From positions 186,001 through 250,000 of the forward strand of contig CAWBGJ010000015.1 of NCBI GenBank assembly GCA_963788325.1: a stretch of 64,000 nt of DNA. The letters are read 5' to 3'. Shown piece by piece: positions 62,828 through 64,000 of the stretch. The stretch's first letter is position 1. Each line of letters opens with the position of its first letter. The translations under genes were made by a program, and so were the position numbers. The notes below the pieces were generated by a model that saw only the letters and a list, made by a program, of their open reading frames with translations, was not told the origin of the DNA and ran no database searches. The DNA comes from Prado023 sp963788325. Lineage in GTDB: Bacteria > Actinomycetota > Actinomycetes > S36-B12 > CAIYMF01.

Positions 62828-63484
62828 GTGGAGGTCTCTGAGCTCGTACAGCGCCTGCGCAACCCCGCGTCCGCGGCGGTCGCCGGCATCATCTTCTCGA
62901 TCATCCTGATCGTCGTCCTGGTGCAGTTCCACGCGGCAGTCCCCTCCGCGGGCGGGTCGACGACCTGGCTGCAGGAGCCCGCACGGCGTCAGGGCGTGGC
63001 CACCGCCGTCGCGCTCATCCCCTTCGCCGGTATCGCATTCCTGTGGTTCATCGGAGTCATCCGCCACCGCCTTGCCGATCGCGAGGACAAGCTGTTCGCG
63101 ACCGTCTTCCTCGGGTCCGGACTGCTCTTCATCGCCATGCTCTTCGTGACCGGGGCCATCCTGTCGACGCTGCTGACCCTGTACGAGCGTGGCGTGCCCG
63201 TCGGCGCCGATTCGATGGTCCTGCTCGTGGTCTTCACCAAGACGCTCATGGGCCTCTTCGGCACCCGGATGGCCGCGGTCTTCACCATCTCGGTGTCCTC
63301 TGTGGGGCTGCGGTCCGGGCTGATGCCCCGCTGGCTGGTGGCCCTCGGCTACATCGCGGCGCTGATCCTGCTGCTCTCGCCACCGATTCCCCGGTGGGGG
63401 CAGCTGCTGTTCCCGACCTGGGTGCTCATCTTCAGCGTCCACATCCTGTTCGCCGTACGCACGCGCGACGTCCAACCGGCGTGA
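62828..63484 (+). CDS. Hypothetical integral membrane protein
   Basis: A 218-residue protein with about five hydrophobic helices (AAVAGIIFSIILIVVLVQF; ATAVALIPFAGIAFLWFIGVI; TVFLGSGLLFIAMLFVTGAIL; VALGYIAALILLLSPPIP; FPTWVLIFSVHILFAV). There is a charged loop RHRLADREDKLFA. I do not recognise the family. GTG 62828 has a strong GGAGGAGG site. It is divergent from the PatA-like gene. Confidence 0.7.
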   Translation: MEVSELVQRLRNPASAAVAGIIFSIILIVVLVQFHAAVPSAGGSTTWLQEPARRQGVATAVALIPFAGIAFLWFIGVIRHRLADREDKLFATVFLGSGLLFIAMLFVTGAILSTLLTLYERGVPVGADSMVLLVVFTKTLMGLFGTRMAAVFTISVSSVGLRSGLMPRWLVALGYIAALILLLSPPIPRWGQLLFPTWVLIFSVHILFAVRTRDVQPA

Positions 63485-63644
63485 GCACGGGTGGCCTCCG
63501 ACGGGTCGAGGTGCCCGCAATTCACGGAGCTCGCTGGATCTGAGCGCGCGTGTGTGCCGCCGTGCGCGAAGTGCCTCCCGCCCAAGCCTGCTTGAGGCTT
63601 CCCTCATCCCGCTCGTCTGGGGGGCCCGACCAGGGTGCCACTCC

Positions 63645-64000
63645 CTATCTGTGGGATGTCACTGTGACGTTGTCGACCTGCGCGGTGGCTGGTTCGTCCT
63701 CGGCTCGTAGCCACAGGCCAGCCCCTGCGAATGCGCCTGCCGCCTGGGTGTCGAGTCGCTTGTCGGCACACGTGATGACGGCTCGACCGTCCAGGTAGCC
63801 GGTCAAGGTGATGCCGCTGCCCTGAACCCCTTCCTGCTCGCCGCTCAGAGCAATATCACCGCCGCGGACGTTGGCCAACGTAGAGGGTCCTTCGCACTCC
63901 AATCCGGGGCCGGTGATCCACGCTCCAGCCCCCGGAACCAGGGCGAAGACGTAGTCCTGCCCGTCGGTGCGATCCAGATAGAGCCCGAACCCGCCTTGTT
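63645..64000 (-). CDS. Hypothetical protein, partial (continues beyond the window)
   Basis: On the minus strand an open frame enters at base 64000 and ends at 63645, about 118 residues. It reads GGFGLYLDRTDGQDYVFALV, then GLECEG, GSGITLTGYLDGRAVITC and ends VDNVTVTSHR. The beta-rich pattern and the closing LWLRAEDEPATAQVDNVTVT suggest a concanavalin-like (LamG/DUF1080-type) surface domain. Start and domain context lie outside the window. Confidence 0.6.
   Translation of the reverse strand, partial: QGGFGLYLDRTDGQDYVFALVPGAGAWITGPGLECEGPSTLANVRGGDIALSGEQEGVQGSGITLTGYLDGRAVITCADKRLDTQAAGAFAGAGLWLRAEDEPATAQVDNVTVTSHR

Overview
The window is GC-rich DNA from an actinomycete chromosome. The main signs are a Gly-Cys-Val tRNA cluster, an SsgA-like protein, DUF3099, DUF2510 and PGPGW-type membrane proteins, a PatA-like acyltransferase, a perfect actinobacterial LexA box, and many genes whose GTG or ATG start lies 6-7 nt after a TANNNT -10 hexamer (leaderless transcription). 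I cannot name the species. Pyruvate:ferredoxin oxidoreductase and Pta-AckA next to aerobic-type genes suggest a facultative lifestyle, and cyanophycin synthetase plus cyanophycinase indicate nitrogen storage.

Layout. 1-8.5 kb: end of a BrkB-type protein, an iron-box-controlled Cys-rich mini-protein, an MDR oxidoreductase, a frameshifted lactate permease, a secreted peptidoglycan hydrolase, a cPGS-like GTPase, a Gfo/Idh/MocA oxidoreductase and a zinc-ribbon protein. 8.6-14.3 kb: LexA-controlled DUF222-HNH gene, three tRNAs, pabB-pabC, an SsgA-like gene, a PGPGW membrane protein and tRNA-Val(CAC). 14.3-19.2 kb: operon of a ThDP enzyme, an SDR and a ClC channel, preceded by a palindrome-rich intergenic region, then a glycine-zipper protein. 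19.3-26.6 kb: thrS (heavily frameshifted), HIT gene, nifJ and a DHOD-like gene. 26.6-34.2 kb: P1B-5-like metal ATPase with hemerythrin domain, DUF3099, dodecin, TldD/TldE, and a short CphA-like Mur ligase divergent from TldD. 34.2-40.2 kb: an accessory pocket of lipoproteins, a glycosyltransferase, DUF2510 and hypothetical genes, kynureninase and an integrase relic. 40.2-47.1 kb: a methyltransferase, cphB-cphA, sixA, and a hypothetical gene coupled to serB. 47.2-56 kb: ABC ATPase, NfeD, flotillin-like SPFH protein, TrmH-type methyltransferase, a membrane PI-PLC-X-like protein, pta-ackA. 56-64 kb: hypothetical, SGNH, cNMP-binding, RibD-C-like reductase plus DHPS-like pair, EamA, PAP2, PatA-like, a membrane protein and a partial gene.

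The genes suggest pyruvate oxidation to acetyl-CoA (NifJ) feeding ATP formation through Pta-AckA, lactate uptake feeding pyruvate, p-aminobenzoate supply (PabB/PabC) for folate, and cyanophycin turnover (CphA/CphB).

A caution applies throughout. At least six genes (lldP, thrS, the metal ATPase, the glycosyltransferase, a lipoprotein and the DUF2510 protein) carry frameshifts. Most can be repaired by removing a C just 5' of a G, and thrS needs about 20 such repairs. Sequence or assembly error is the default explanation, but the pattern is not random.
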